Below are positions 9,030 through 17,191 of a stretch of DNA of 64,000 nt, in pieces. A program made the position numbers and the translations under genes. The notes beneath the pieces are model-generated. The model was not told the origin of the DNA. It worked only from the letters and a program-made list of their open reading frames with translations, and searched no databases. This DNA comes from RGIG3178 sp964533965 (GTDB lineage: Bacteria > Bacillota > Clostridia > Christensenellales > QAND01): positions 1 to 64,000 of the forward strand of contig CAZHNN010000010.1 of assembly GCA_964533965.1 (NCBI GenBank). The letters are read 5' to 3'. Numbering within the stretch: the first letter of the stretch is position 1; every line of letters begins with the position of its first letter.

Positions 9030-9377
9030 CTAGTCGAGCACGACGCAGGCCAGCACCACAAGCGTCTGTGTTCCGTTGTTCATCAGGTTGTGCGTCGCGC
9101 CCTTGCCGGTGACGAGGCAATCACCAATTTCAAGCGTATACTCCTTGCCGTCCTCGACCGCCGTTCCAATACCGCTGATAACATAATAGAATTCCGTTTC
9201 GCCGACATGCGGATGGTCTCCTATGCCGCATCCAGGCTCAAGGATCAGTTCGGAAAACACGCGGCATTTCGCTGGACGCTCCTCGTTGGAGCACAGATGG
9301 CGCATGGTCACCTCGCCGGGACCTCCTCGCATTTCTTTGCGAACTTCCGATTGTGTCGTTCCGTTTTTAAAAAGCAT
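9030..9377 (-). CDS. single-domain cupin protein
   Basis: A 115-aa cupin with the two conserved motifs G(X)5HXH...E and G...H: PGCGIGDHPHVGETEFYYVISG and GDCLVTGKGATHNLMN. The histidines and glutamate could bind a metal. It starts 12 bp after hom on the minus strand with GAGGAGGT upstream, and ends 11 bp before the tautomerase gene. The cupin-tautomerase pair suggests a small-molecule isomerisation or sensing role that cannot be specified. Confidence 0.85.
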   Translation of the reverse strand: MLFKNGTTQSEVRKEMRGGPGEVTMRHLCSNEERPAKCRVFSELILEPGCGIGDHPHVGETEFYYVISGIGTAVEDGKEYTLEIGDCLVTGKGATHNLMNNGTQTLVVLACVVLD

Positions 9378-9389
9378 ATTCGTACCTCC

Positions 9390-10658
9390 TCAATGTTCGA
9401 CCCGTATGATATTGACGACCTTGATGATCCGAAGCTTTTTGATTTCGTCGACCGCTTGCCTGCATGCTTTTTCGCTGGTCGTATGCGTAATGAACACGAC
9501 CGGCACGCTTCTATCCGGTCCGGGATCGCCCTTTTGCATCACGGCTTCGATGGATACGCCGTAGTCGCCAAGGATGCTCGCCACCCTGCCCAGCACGCGC
9601 GGCTCGTCCGCGGCTCTCGTGTGGATGAAGAACGCGCTTTGCCAATCATCGGCTATCTCCGCTTTCGGCGCGCCTTCCCATGCCCAATTGTAGCGGCGCC
9701 GCGTGGATTGCATCAGCGCGTGCAGTATATCGCCTACCATGGCGGAAGCCGTGGGCATATCCCCTGCCCCACGCCCATAGAACATCAATTCACCGGCTGC
9801 GTTGGCGTCGATAAAGACTGCGTTGAACGGCCCGTTGACCGAACACAGCGGATGGGACAAAGGAATCATGGTCGGATGCACCCTGACTTGAAGCAATCCT
9901 TCCTCCATCTTGCCAATGGCCAGAAGCTTGATGCCAAATCCCAGTTCTTTTGCAATGCGGACATCGTCCGCCGTGATCTTGGTGATGCCTTCGCAGAGTA
10001 CGTCCTCTACGAACACACGCTTTTTGAACGCCAGTGATGCCAAAATCGCCAGCTTGAAGCGCGCATCATATCCTTCCACATCGTTGGTGGGATCGGGTTC
10101 GGCATAGCCCAATTCCTGCGCCTGTTGCAGCGCGATACCGTAATCCAGTCCTTCCTGGCTCATCTTGCTCATGATGTAGTTCGTCGTGCCGTTGATGATG
10201 CCCATCAGGCTATGGATGCGGTTGGCGGCCAACGAATCCGCCAGCGCCTTGATGATGGGGATGGCGCCCGCCACGCTCGGCTCGAAGTACAGGCCGACAT
10301 TGTTGTCCCGCGCCGTCTGTTCGAGCACTTCAAAATGCTTGCTGATGAGCTCCTTGTTCGCCGTGACGAAACACTTCTTGGCTTTTAACGTGCGCAGCGC
10401 ATACTCAAGAGCCGGTTCGGTACCGCCCATTGCTTCTGCGACAAGCACAATGGAATCATCTGCCAGAATGGAATCAAAATCGTCCGTCAGCAGTTCCTTG
10501 GGTATCTCCCGTTCCTTAGACAGGTCACGCACCAGAACCTTCGCTACCTCGATGTCAACGCCGTGGTTCTGCGCCATCAAATACCCGTTATCCTCAATGA
10601 GTTTATAGGCGCCTGTTCCAACCGTCCCCGCGCCCAGAAGGGCTATGCGCTGTTTCAT
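9390..10658 (-). CDS. hom: Homoserine dehydrogenase
   Basis: Hom reduces aspartate semialdehyde to homoserine, the branch point to threonine and methionine. This is the 422-aa monofunctional form: Rossmann N-terminus LLGAGTVGTGAYKL, catalytic-domain segments VTANKELIS and EPSVAGAIPIIKAL, and a C-terminal ACT domain from about residue 345 (FFIHTRAADEPRVLGRVASIL) for feedback regulation. I chose ATG 10658, 7 nt from GGAGG, over a TTG two codons upstream. It follows coaX by 13 bp; thrB, thrC and asd are not in the window. Confidence 0.95.
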   Translation of the reverse strand: MKQRIALLGAGTVGTGAYKLIEDNGYLMAQNHGVDIEVAKVLVRDLSKEREIPKELLTDDFDSILADDSIVLVAEAMGGTEPALEYALRTLKAKKCFVTANKELISKHFEVLEQTARDNNVGLYFEPSVAGAIPIIKALADSLAANRIHSLMGIINGTTNYIMSKMSQEGLDYGIALQQAQELGYAEPDPTNDVEGYDARFKLAILASLAFKKRVFVEDVLCEGITKITADDVRIAKELGFGIKLLAIGKMEEGLLQVRVHPTMIPLSHPLCSVNGPFNAVFIDANAAGELMFYGRGAGDMPTASAMVGDILHALMQSTRRRYNWAWEGAPKAEIADDWQSAFFIHTRAADEPRVLGRVASILGDYGVSIEAVMQKGDPGPDRSVPVVFITHTTSEKACRQAVDEIKKLRIIKVVNIIRVEH

Positions 10659-10671
10659 CCTCAAACCTCCG

Positions 10672-11433
10672 TCAAGCGTTTCTCTCGTACAATATCTGAA
10701 GCCCCTTGAGGGTCAAGAGTTTGTCCACCACTTCAATGCTCTGACTGTCGCCCGCGATGACGTCCGACATGCCGCCGGTCGCGATCACGCGCGCTTCCCC
10801 TATCTCCTGTTTGATCTTGTGGATGATGTTGTCCGCCAACCCGGAGAACCCGTACATGACGCCCGCCTGCAGGGCATTGAGCGTATTGTCCGAGATTGCC
10901 TTGTCCGGCTTTACAAAATCGAAACGGTGCAACTGCGCCGCGCGGGATACCAGCGCGTCACTCGAACTGCGGATGCCGGGGGCAATGGCGCCGCCCAAAA
11001 ACGTGCCATCCGCGTTCACCACGCCAAAGGTGGTCGCGGTGCCGAAGTCCACCGTGATGCACGGCCCGCCGTAGAGCGTATACGCCGCCACGGCGTTCGC
11101 AATGCGGTCCGCGCCTAAGCTTCCCGGCGGCTCATAGGCGATGTTCAATCCCGTGTTGAGCTTGTAGTTGACGAACATCGGCACCTTCCAGAAGTAGGTG
11201 CGGATCATGCGGTCCAACGTATAGTTCAATCCCGGCGAAACGGAACTGACGATCACACCGTGGATGTCCGACGCCGTAAAATGAAGATGTCCCAAAAACT
11301 GCAGCAGTGTGATGCCGTACTCATCGCTGCTCTTATCGAAACTTGTGGCAAGACGCCAGGAGGCGATGAGTTCGTGTCCGTTGAATAAACCGTTTTTGAT
11401 GTTGGAGTTGCCCACATCCAATGCCAGCAGCAT
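10672..11433 (-). CDS. coaX: Type III pantothenate kinase
   Basis: CoaX phosphorylates pantothenate in the first step of CoA synthesis; the type III form belongs to the ASKHA fold and is not inhibited by CoA. The 253-aa product shows the phosphate-binding motif ALDVGNSNIKNGLF at the N-terminus, PGSLGADRIANAVAAY near 100, and ITVDFGTATTFGVV near 122. ATG 11433 has AAAGGAT upstream and lies 4 bp after the ECF S-component stop, a tight operon that links this kinase to vitamin uptake. Confidence 0.95.
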   Translation of the reverse strand: MLLALDVGNSNIKNGLFNGHELIASWRLATSFDKSSDEYGITLLQFLGHLHFTASDIHGVIVSSVSPGLNYTLDRMIRTYFWKVPMFVNYKLNTGLNIAYEPPGSLGADRIANAVAAYTLYGGPCITVDFGTATTFGVVNADGTFLGGAIAPGIRSSSDALVSRAAQLHRFDFVKPDKAISDNTLNALQAGVMYGFSGLADNIIHKIKQEIGEARVIATGGMSDVIAGDSQSIEVVDKLLTLKGLQILYERNA

Positions 11434-11437
11434 ACGA

Positions 11438-12016
11438 TCAATCCTTTCTGAGCTTGGACAGCGCCGCCATGATGGGGCCGCATAGCAAGCCGCTTGCCGC
11501 TGCTTCCGGTAAGCCGGAAGAGACGACAACCCCAAGAAGGACTGTCAGTAAGGTTTCAGGGGCAATCCCGATCATAGCCGCCGCTCTCGCCCCATAGAAA
11601 ACATAGATGGCTCCGAGAACAAGCACCGTATTCGTAAGGGAAGCAAAAATTCCGCCTATAGCCCCACTGATAAGGCGCTTTTTGCCTTTGAGTAGCTTAT
11701 CGAACAATTTATACATCAAATAGGCTGCGATTGGTACGACAAGCCTAGGCAACACGGACACCATTGGATTCAAAAACATCGGAGCTGTTGGCAGCCCGCC
11801 CAATGCAGCCTGATACATGCTCGTTGCACCAAACAGCAAGCCAAAGAACAACCCGTACCACGGGCCTAAGACCATTGCGCCGATTGCTACCGGAACCTGT
11901 ACGATGGTCAGTTTGAATGGCGGGACATACGGATATCCAAGTCCGGTAAGTCCCAGAAGCAGCACGAGTGCGGTGATCATCCCCGCCGTTACGAGCTTTC
12001 TTGTCTTTTCGTTCAT
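11438..12016 (-). CDS. ECF transporter S component, probably pantothenate-specific
   Basis: The 192-aa integral membrane protein has the six-helix pattern of an S component. Helix 1 carries RKLVTAGMITALVLLLGLTGLG, with the AxxxA-type contact expected for the EcfT interaction. The energising EcfA/EcfT proteins are not in the window, consistent with a shared (group II) module. Only 4 bp separate it from coaX, which makes pantothenate the best substrate guess; this rests on context alone. ATG 12016 has GGAGAAGGG upstream. Confidence 0.85.
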   Translation of the reverse strand: MNEKTRKLVTAGMITALVLLLGLTGLGYPYVPPFKLTIVQVPVAIGAMVLGPWYGLFFGLLFGATSMYQAALGGLPTAPMFLNPMVSVLPRLVVPIAAYLMYKLFDKLLKGKKRLISGAIGGIFASLTNTVLVLGAIYVFYGARAAAMIGIAPETLLTVLLGVVVSSGLPEAAASGLLCGPIMAALSKLRKD

Positions 12017-12105
12017 GATAACCCTTCTCCGCAAATTTTAATTGATTTATTATAGCAGTTGAGATTTTATAAAACAACATATCATGCGGGTTTTCCGTGT
12101 TGCCT

Positions 12106-12133
12106 TTGCGACGCCGCGTGACTATGCTACAAT
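12106..12133 (+). promoter_or_regulatory. promoter of the VOC-protein gene
   Basis: TTGCGA (12106-12111), a 16-bp spacer and TACAAT (12128-12133), 38 bp before the start codon. Confidence 0.55.
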
Positions 12134-12170
12134 ATGGCTATATCCCAAGTATGCTCATTGGAGGTACCCC

Positions 12171-12560
12171 ATGATACTGTTGGATCATATCGGCATCATG
12201 ACACCCGATTGCGATAAGTCGCTTGCCTTTTATCGGGACTTGTTCGGGTTTTCGGAGGGCGACCGCGTCGTCATCCCGCGTGACGGCGGGTTTGCGACGC
12301 TCCAGTTTGCCCACCTTGGCGATCTGACACTGGAGTTTGTCCAACCGCACGCCGGATGTGCGAAGATGGCCCAGCCACCCATCCATTTTTCGTTGCGCGT
12401 CGGCGATATCCGATCCGAGATCAACAGACTCAAAGTAGCCGGCATCCGGTTTGACCGCGAGAACGAGATTCCACTGACCGGGCGCTCCCCCAAGCACCAC
12501 AACGCCTTTTTCAACGGGCCTGCAGGAGAACGGGTTGAGCTGATTCAGGTGGACGACTGA
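12171..12560 (+). CDS. VOC-superfamily (glyoxalase/dioxygenase-like) protein
   Basis: This 129-aa protein has two beta-alpha-beta-beta-beta repeats of the vicinal oxygen chelate fold: LDHIGIMTPDCDKSLAFYRDLFGF at the N-terminus and IHFSLRVGDIRSEINRLKVAGI in the middle, ending with GPAGERVELIQ. Candidate metal ligands are His6, Glu59 of DLTLEF, His73 and Glu123, matching the glyoxalase I pattern, but substrate cannot be assigned. ATG 12171 has TTGGAGGT upstream. It is a single gene that ends 4 bp from the convergent tspO stop. Confidence 0.88.
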   Translation: MILLDHIGIMTPDCDKSLAFYRDLFGFSEGDRVVIPRDGGFATLQFAHLGDLTLEFVQPHAGCAKMAQPPIHFSLRVGDIRSEINRLKVAGIRFDRENEIPLTGRSPKHHNAFFNGPAGERVELIQVDD

Positions 12561-12564
12561 TCGG

Positions 12565-13032
12565 TTAGTTCATCATGTAGATGTAATACTGCAGCACGGT
12601 GGCAAAAGCGATATAGCCGAGAAACACGAACAGCAAGATCGTACTCAGGGTATCCTTTTTCTCCGTCTGCCGTATCGTATAAAGCGTTGCCAGGATGCAC
12701 AGCAGCAAAAGCAGGAGCGCTGCCATGCTGTTCTGCAGTGAGAAGAACGCATAATTCCAGAGCGCAGTGATCGTGAGTATTGCGATCTTTCCATATACGG
12801 CTTCTTTATCGCCCCGGTAGATCTGGCGCTGCAACACTACCGCCAGCATCAGGTACAGGATGATCCAGGCGATCATGAATACCATAGGAGGCGGCAAAAA
12901 GACCGGCTTATGCAAAGCCGTATACCATTGGGAGTGCGTGTCGGTGAACAGGACCGAAAACAACGCCGACAAGCCAACGCCCAACACAGCCCATATAGCA
13001 ACCTTCAGCTGCTTTTTGATCCCTTCGCTCAT
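12565..13032 (-). CDS. TspO/MBR family membrane protein
   Basis: The 155-aa protein has five transmembrane helices and the TspO core W-Y-x-A-L-x-K-P-x-F-x-P-P (residues about 37-49) followed by a helix starting MVFMIAWIILY. TspO proteins bind porphyrins and related ligands and are linked to stress and tetrapyrrole handling. GGGAGG precedes ATG 13032. It is divergent from the glycerate kinase gene with a 68-bp shared promoter region. Confidence 0.92.
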   Translation of the reverse strand: MSEGIKKQLKVAIWAVLGVGLSALFSVLFTDTHSQWYTALHKPVFLPPPMVFMIAWIILYLMLAVVLQRQIYRGDKEAVYGKIAILTITALWNYAFFSLQNSMAALLLLLLCILATLYTIRQTEKKDTLSTILLFVFLGYIAFATVLQYYIYMMN

Positions 13033-13100
13033 CGAATAACCCTCCCAATCCCATAGACTGCGCCGATATATTCTATGCACGGCATTAAAGAGGTAACAGT

Positions 13101-14225
13101 ATGCGAATATTGGTATGCCCCGACAAGTACAAGAGCTCCCTCTCCGCGACCAAGGTGGCGGAAGCAATGGAAAAGGGCCTGTTGGCCGCCAACGCGAATC
13201 TCATCATCGACAAGGCACCGATGGCAGATGGCGGAGACGGCACCGTGGACGCCTTTTTGTCCGCCATAGGGGGACAAAAGCTTTATGCCCGCGTTATGGG
13301 GCCGCTCGGAGAGCCCGCGGACTCCTTTCTTGGCATATTGAAAGACGAAAATACCGCCGTCATCGAGATGGCAGCGGCAAGCGGGCTAGCGATGGTGCCG
13401 CACGGCAAACGCAACCCGATGCACACCACTTCCTATGGAACCGGAGAATTGATTCGCCGTGCACTGGATTGCGGCGTGAAAAAGATCGTCATCGGCATAG
13501 GAGGCTCCGCTACCAACGAAGGCGGCATGGGCATGATGGCGGCTTTGGGCATGCGCTTTTTCGATAAAGACGGTGCACAATTGTCCCACACCGCAACCGA
13601 CATGCTGCGCGTGGCAAAAGCGGATGCAACCGGGCTGGATCCCAGGCTAAAGGAAGTGGAGATCCTTGTGGCGTGCGACGTGAACAACCCGCTTTGCGGA
13701 GAAGACGGCGCATCGGCCATCTTTGGCCCTCAAAAGGGTGCCACGCCGGAGATGATTGCACATCTGGACAAAGGGCTTGGCAACTTTGCGCTGTGCATCC
13801 GGCAAGCGCTAGATGTGGACATATTGAATATTCCCGGCTCAGGCGCCGCGGGCGGCATGGGCGGGGCGCTGACAGCCCTGGGAGGCAAGCTCAAGATGGG
13901 GACGGATATCGTCATCGACGTCGCGCATTTAAAAGAACGCGCCGAGCTGGCCGATTTGATCATCACAGGCGAAGGCGCCACGGACAAATCCACTCCGTTC
14001 GGCAAGGTACCGGTTGCGATGGGAAAACTGGCGCAGGATGCGGGCATCAAATGCATCTGCATCGCGGGTTCCGTTTTGGAAGGCTACCGGAAGGTGTTCG
14101 ATATGGGCGTCACGGCGGTGTTCTCCATACTCAGCCGGCCTATGTCCATGGATTCCGCCGTGAAGAATTGCTATGCGCTTGTAAGGGAATGCACGGAGAA
14201 CGTCGCACGGGCGATGGGATTGTAA
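13101..14225 (+). CDS. glxK: Glycerate kinase (GlxK/GckA type)
   Basis: The 374-aa enzyme phosphorylates D-glycerate (usually to 2-phosphoglycerate in this family), feeding glycolysis. Family signatures are MRILVCPDKYKSSLSA, KAPMADGGDGTVDA, IGGSATNEGGMGM and GSGAAGGMGGAL, with ITGEGATDKST near residue 292. The start has AAAGAGGT upstream. It is a single gene followed by a hairpin terminator. Glyoxylate or serine pathway genes are not adjacent. Confidence 0.95.
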   Translation: MRILVCPDKYKSSLSATKVAEAMEKGLLAANANLIIDKAPMADGGDGTVDAFLSAIGGQKLYARVMGPLGEPADSFLGILKDENTAVIEMAAASGLAMVPHGKRNPMHTTSYGTGELIRRALDCGVKKIVIGIGGSATNEGGMGMMAALGMRFFDKDGAQLSHTATDMLRVAKADATGLDPRLKEVEILVACDVNNPLCGEDGASAIFGPQKGATPEMIAHLDKGLGNFALCIRQALDVDILNIPGSGAAGGMGGALTALGGKLKMGTDIVIDVAHLKERAELADLIITGEGATDKSTPFGKVPVAMGKLAQDAGIKCICIAGSVLEGYRKVFDMGVTAVFSILSRPMSMDSAVKNCYALVRECTENVARAMGL

Positions 14226-14300
14226 AGACCATTGTAAGGGCAATCATTGGCAGGAATGTTTTTAATATTAGAAACGAACTGCTATCCGGTTTTAGAAAAA

Positions 14301-14338
14301 CAAGTTCCGCCCCTGCGATACGGCAGAGGCGGAATTTG
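14301..14338. terminator. bidirectional terminator after glycerate kinase
   Basis: CAAGTTCCGCC and GGCGGAATTTG form an 11-bp stem. The plus side continues into TTTATC and the minus side into TTTTTCT, so it can serve the kinase and the convergent microprotein genes. Confidence 0.75.
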
Positions 14339-14366
14339 TTTATCACGATGAAGTAGATGATGCTAC

Positions 14367-14398
14367 GGGTCGACTGGATACCCAGTCGCCCTTTTGTT
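14367..14398 (+). terminator. second hairpin with U-tract, plus strand
   Basis: GGG(T)CGACTGG pairs with CCAGTCGCCC, with one bulged T, and is followed by TTTTGTTT. It lies just past the stop of the convergent microprotein gene. Confidence 0.6.
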
Positions 14399-14402
14399 TA
14401 CC

Positions 14403-14603
14403 TTAACGTCTGCGGTCACTCGAGCAGCTTTCACTTGTGAAGCTGCTGCCGCCGCACAGGCAGAGGATGCACAGCAGCCAAAGCAGCTGGTCAAGACCGC
14501 TGCGGGATCCACCGAATCCTAAGATTCCGCCGGAGCCGTCCTCATTGCAGCAAGAGAACAGGATTATCAGCGGTAGAATCGGGCTGTCGCAAAAGCAGTT
14601 CAT
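14403..14603 (-). CDS. cysteine-rich hydrophobic microprotein, copy B
   Basis: A 66-aa product beginning MNCFCDSPILPLIIL, with a first hydrophobic stretch ending SCC, a glycine-rich turn GGILGFGG, a second stretch LLWLLCILCLCGG, and a short basic tail DRRR. It is clearly related to the next gene upstream (14664-14855): the cysteines, GGILGFGG and LLWLLCILCLCGG line up. AAGGAGG lies 8 nt before ATG 14603, so translation is credible. I do not recognise the family. Two short membrane helices with nine cysteines would suit a membrane microprotein or a spore-associated peptide. Confidence 0.7.
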   Translation of the reverse strand: MNCFCDSPILPLIILFSCCNEDGSGGILGFGGSRSGLDQLLWLLCILCLCGGSSFTSESCSSDRRR

Positions 14604-14663
14604 GAAAAAACCTCCTTATCGAATGGACCTTCTGGTTGATGGGATCAACCGATTGGAGTCACC

Positions 14664-14855
14664 TTAGCAGCGCCTGCTGTCGGAGCTGAAGCTGTTTCCG
14701 CCGCACAGGCAGAGAATGCACAGCAACCAGAGCAAGTCATCAAGGCCGTTCCCGCCGGACCTTCCACCAAAGCCAAGTATGCCGCCGGTACCTTCGCCGC
14801 AGCAGGACATCAAAATAATCAGCGGAAGAATAGAGTTGTTGCAAAGACAGTTCAT
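14664..14855 (-). CDS. cysteine-rich hydrophobic microprotein, copy A
   Basis: A 63-aa product, MNCLCNNSILPLIIL..., tandem paralogue of the following gene: the same N-terminal CxC, SCC, GGILGFGG and LLWLLCILCLCGG blocks, and a C-terminal SDSRRC. AAGGAGG precedes ATG 14855; an upstream in-frame ATG at 14888 lacks a site. The two genes are 60 bp apart on the minus strand, probably one transcript. Conservation of spacing and motifs between copies argues that both are real. Function unknown. Confidence 0.7.
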   Translation of the reverse strand: MNCLCNNSILPLIILMSCCGEGTGGILGFGGRSGGNGLDDLLWLLCILCLCGGNSFSSDSRRC

Positions 14856-14980
14856 GGGAATCCTCCTTATGGAATTGTTATTGAGCACGCATGGCTCGCT
14901 TTATACTACGCAAACCAAGTGAAAGGGTGACAATGGGTCGAATGCTTCTCTTTTGAAGTGACGTATGTGGCATCCATTTT

Positions 14981-15097
14981 CTAAAATAGTGTCTGTCGTT
15001 CGTGAAGGCGAACATGGCACCGACCGCCTAGATTCTCGATCCCGCAGCCTGTGATATACGCGAAATGCCTTGGCATGTGGATGAAATCGCTTACCAT
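14981..15097 (-). other. unexplained short open frame in the glyS upstream gap
   Basis: In the roughly 340 bp between the microprotein gene and glyS, the minus strand has one open frame that runs more than 55 codons back from the TAG at 14983. Its last 38 codons after ATG 15097 read like ordinary protein (FAYITGCGIENLGGRCHVR). It has no ribosome binding site, so it may be a gene relic. Nothing else is evident here except the glyS promoter and a small hairpin (GTTCG/CGAAC). I see no T-box consensus. Confidence 0.2.
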
Positions 15098-15156
15098 CGG
15101 CTCGAAAGGCGTTGCACCTGAAACGTTTTTATCTTTTCCTTTTGGGTGGTTTCTGC

Positions 15157-15162
15157 TATGAT
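15157..15162 (+). promoter_or_regulatory. extended -10 promoter element of glyS
   Basis: TGCTATGAT gives an extended -10 (TATGAT at 15157-15162), 37 bp before the start codon; the -35 is poor. Confidence 0.45.
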
Positions 15163-15198
15163 GAGGTGAAATGTCTTTGAAAACGGAGGAAATCCCTT

Positions 15199-16581
15199 AT
15201 GTCCAGTCTTACGATGGATAAACTGGTTGCGCTTTGCAAAAATCGCGGCATCGTCTATCCGGGTTCCGAAATTTACGGCGGCTTGGCCAACGCATGGGAC
15301 TACGGCCCGCTTGGCACCGAAATAAAGAACAACGTCAAGCAGGCTTGGTGGAAAAAGTTTGTCCGCCAGTCCCCCTATAACGTGGGTTTGGATTCCGCCA
15401 TATTGATGAACCCGCAGGTTTGGGTCGCGTCAGGTCACGTCGGCGGGTTTTCCGATCCTCTGATGGACTGCCGCTCCTGCAAGACGCGCTATCGCGCCGA
15501 TCAGCTCGTCGATGAATATGCAAATCAAAACGGGATCGAAATCAAGGTGGACGGCATGACGCCGGAGGCTTTGGAGACGTTCATCGGAGAGCACAAGATC
15601 CCCTGCCCCTCCTGTGGCGCGCATTCCTTTACCGGCATTCGTAAGTTCAACCTGATGTTCAAAACCTTTTTGGGCGTGACGGAAGACAGCTCGTCGGAGA
15701 TCTATCTTCGCCCCGAAACCGCACAGGGCATCTTCGTAAACTTCAAAAATGTGCTGCGCACGTCGCGCAAGAAGCTTCCGTTTGGCATCGCGCAGATCGG
15801 CAAATCATTTCGAAACGAGATCACGCCCGGCAACTTCATCTTCCGCATACGCGAATTTGAGCAGATGGAGCTGGAATTCTTCTGCATGCCCGGCGAGGAC
15901 CTGCAATGGTTCGCCTACTGGAAGGAGTATTGTGTGCAGTTTCTTCTGAGCATCGGCCTCAATCGCGAGAGCATCGTGCTTCGCGACCATGAGAAAGAGG
16001 AACTTTCCCATTATTCCAACGCCACCACGGACATTGAGTTCCGCTATCCGTTCGGCCAAAAAGAGCTTTGGGGCATCGCGGACCGTACGGACTTCGACCT
16101 CAAAGCGCATTCCAAGGTATCCGGCCAGACGCTCGAATACATGGATCCCACCACGGGGGAGCGCGTGGTGCCCTACTGCATCGAGCCCAGCGTTGGTGTG
16201 GACAGGCTGACATTGGCGTTGCTGTGCGATGCGTACGAAGAACAGGAACTGGAAAACGACACCCGCGTGGTACTGCACCTGCACCCCGTGATCGCACCAT
16301 ACAAAGCGGCCATTCTGCCGCTGCAGAAGAAATTCGCCGACGTCGCGAAGGAGATCTTCGATGCGCTGTCAGCGGATTTCATGATCGACTACGATGACTC
16401 CGGTTCCATCGGCCGCAGATATCGTAGGCAGGATGAGATCGGCACGCCGTTCTGCATCACGATTGACCCGCAGACCTATGAGGACGGTACGGTAACAATC
16501 CGCTTCCGCGATTCCATGGAGCAGATAAGGATGGATAAAGCCGGACTGAACGGCTGGCTTGCAAAACAACTGGAGTTCTGA
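15199..16581 (+). CDS. glyS: Glycine--tRNA ligase, single-chain (alpha2) type
   Basis: This class II synthetase of 460 aa charges tRNA-Gly. It is the archaeal/eukaryal-like dimeric form found in many Bacillota, not the bacterial glyQ-glyS tetramer. The N-terminus has the family start FPGSEIYGG-like stretch (GIVYPGSEIYGGLANAWDYGPLG). Motif 2 FRNEITPGNFIFRIREFEQME lies near 210 and motif 3 PSVGVDRL near 330. A zinc-knuckle pair is seen in CRSCKTRY and CPSCGAHSF. The start has CGGAGG upstream. It ends in a strong terminator. Confidence 0.97.
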   Translation: MSSLTMDKLVALCKNRGIVYPGSEIYGGLANAWDYGPLGTEIKNNVKQAWWKKFVRQSPYNVGLDSAILMNPQVWVASGHVGGFSDPLMDCRSCKTRYRADQLVDEYANQNGIEIKVDGMTPEALETFIGEHKIPCPSCGAHSFTGIRKFNLMFKTFLGVTEDSSSEIYLRPETAQGIFVNFKNVLRTSRKKLPFGIAQIGKSFRNEITPGNFIFRIREFEQMELEFFCMPGEDLQWFAYWKEYCVQFLLSIGLNRESIVLRDHEKEELSHYSNATTDIEFRYPFGQKELWGIADRTDFDLKAHSKVSGQTLEYMDPTTGERVVPYCIEPSVGVDRLTLALLCDAYEEQELENDTRVVLHLHPVIAPYKAAILPLQKKFADVAKEIFDALSADFMIDYDDSGSIGRRYRRQDEIGTPFCITIDPQTYEDGTVTIRFRDSMEQIRMDKAGLNGWLAKQLEF

Positions 16582-16630
16582 GAGAAACAACAAACCGCCG
16601 AATACGCTAAGTGAACCGCGCTTTAGCAAA

Positions 16631-16657
16631 AAGCCGTCCGTTTAGGACGGCTTTTTT
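16631..16657 (+). terminator. intrinsic terminator of glyS
   Basis: AAGCCGTCC and GGACGGCTT with a GTTTA loop, followed by TTTTT. Confidence 0.9.
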
Positions 16658-16740
16658 AGTTTGCGGAGAACCGGTTGCGAACGGAAGGCTTGTATGCTAA
16701 AAGCATAAAGTCACTGTATACCAACGTATCAAGCATCATA

Positions 16741-16769
16741 TTGAACTGGCGCTTTAGCTATACTATAAT
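16741..16769 (+). promoter_or_regulatory. near-consensus sigma-A promoter of the orphan gene at 16814
   Basis: -35 TTGAAC (16741-16746), a 17-bp spacer and -10 TATAAT (16764-16769). Confidence 0.75.
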
Positions 16770-16813
16770 TATAAAGAGTGATCAACACATAACTTGGAAG
16801 GGCAGGCTTAAAA

Positions 16814-17191
16814 ATGGCAGACAAAATCAAAAAACCTTCGGTAGTAAAGGCACAGGAACAGGCCATCAACGTGTATTGCAACAGGGTGGAAGGCGACCGG
16901 AAGGCTGTCATCCGCGATCTGTATAATGTCTTGTGCCAAACGCAGCCCTACGCCAGATACATGCAGGCTTCCGATATGACCGTGGAGGAGATGTACGGCA
17001 TCGCCGAACGCCTGCGGTATGTCACAGGTTCCGGCTGGCTTGCGGCCTATTACATGCCCATCATGCCCTTCTGCCGCGCAAAGCCGCTGCGATATGTTTT
17101 AGCGCACAGACAGGAGCTCTTGGGGAACAAGGGGCCTGAGGCATTCGGCGAGACGTTCGTTCATCTTGAAAGGCTTTTTCTTCTTGGCTGA
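16814..17191 (+). CDS. hypothetical protein, 125 aa
   Basis: I do not recognise this protein. It is soluble and mostly helical, with an N-terminal lysine-rich start (MADKIKKPSVVKAQEQ) and a central run TVEEMYGIAERLRYVTGSGWLAAYYMPIMPFCRAKPLRYVL. No signal peptide or catalytic motif is evident. The ribosome binding site is weak (GGAAGGG, about 14 nt away), but a near-consensus promoter lies 45 bp upstream. It stands alone between the glyS terminator and the non-coding region at 17.2 kb. Confidence 0.65.
   Translation: MADKIKKPSVVKAQEQAINVYCNRVEGDRKAVIRDLYNVLCQTQPYARYMQASDMTVEEMYGIAERLRYVTGSGWLAAYYMPIMPFCRAKPLRYVLAHRQELLGNKGPEAFGETFVHLERLFLLG

Noticed and set aside
14930..15180. T-box riboswitch upstream of glyS
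   Set aside because: A TGGCACCG string hints at a T-box, but the AGGGTGG-ACCGCG core and antiterminator are absent, and it lies upstream of the likely promoter.
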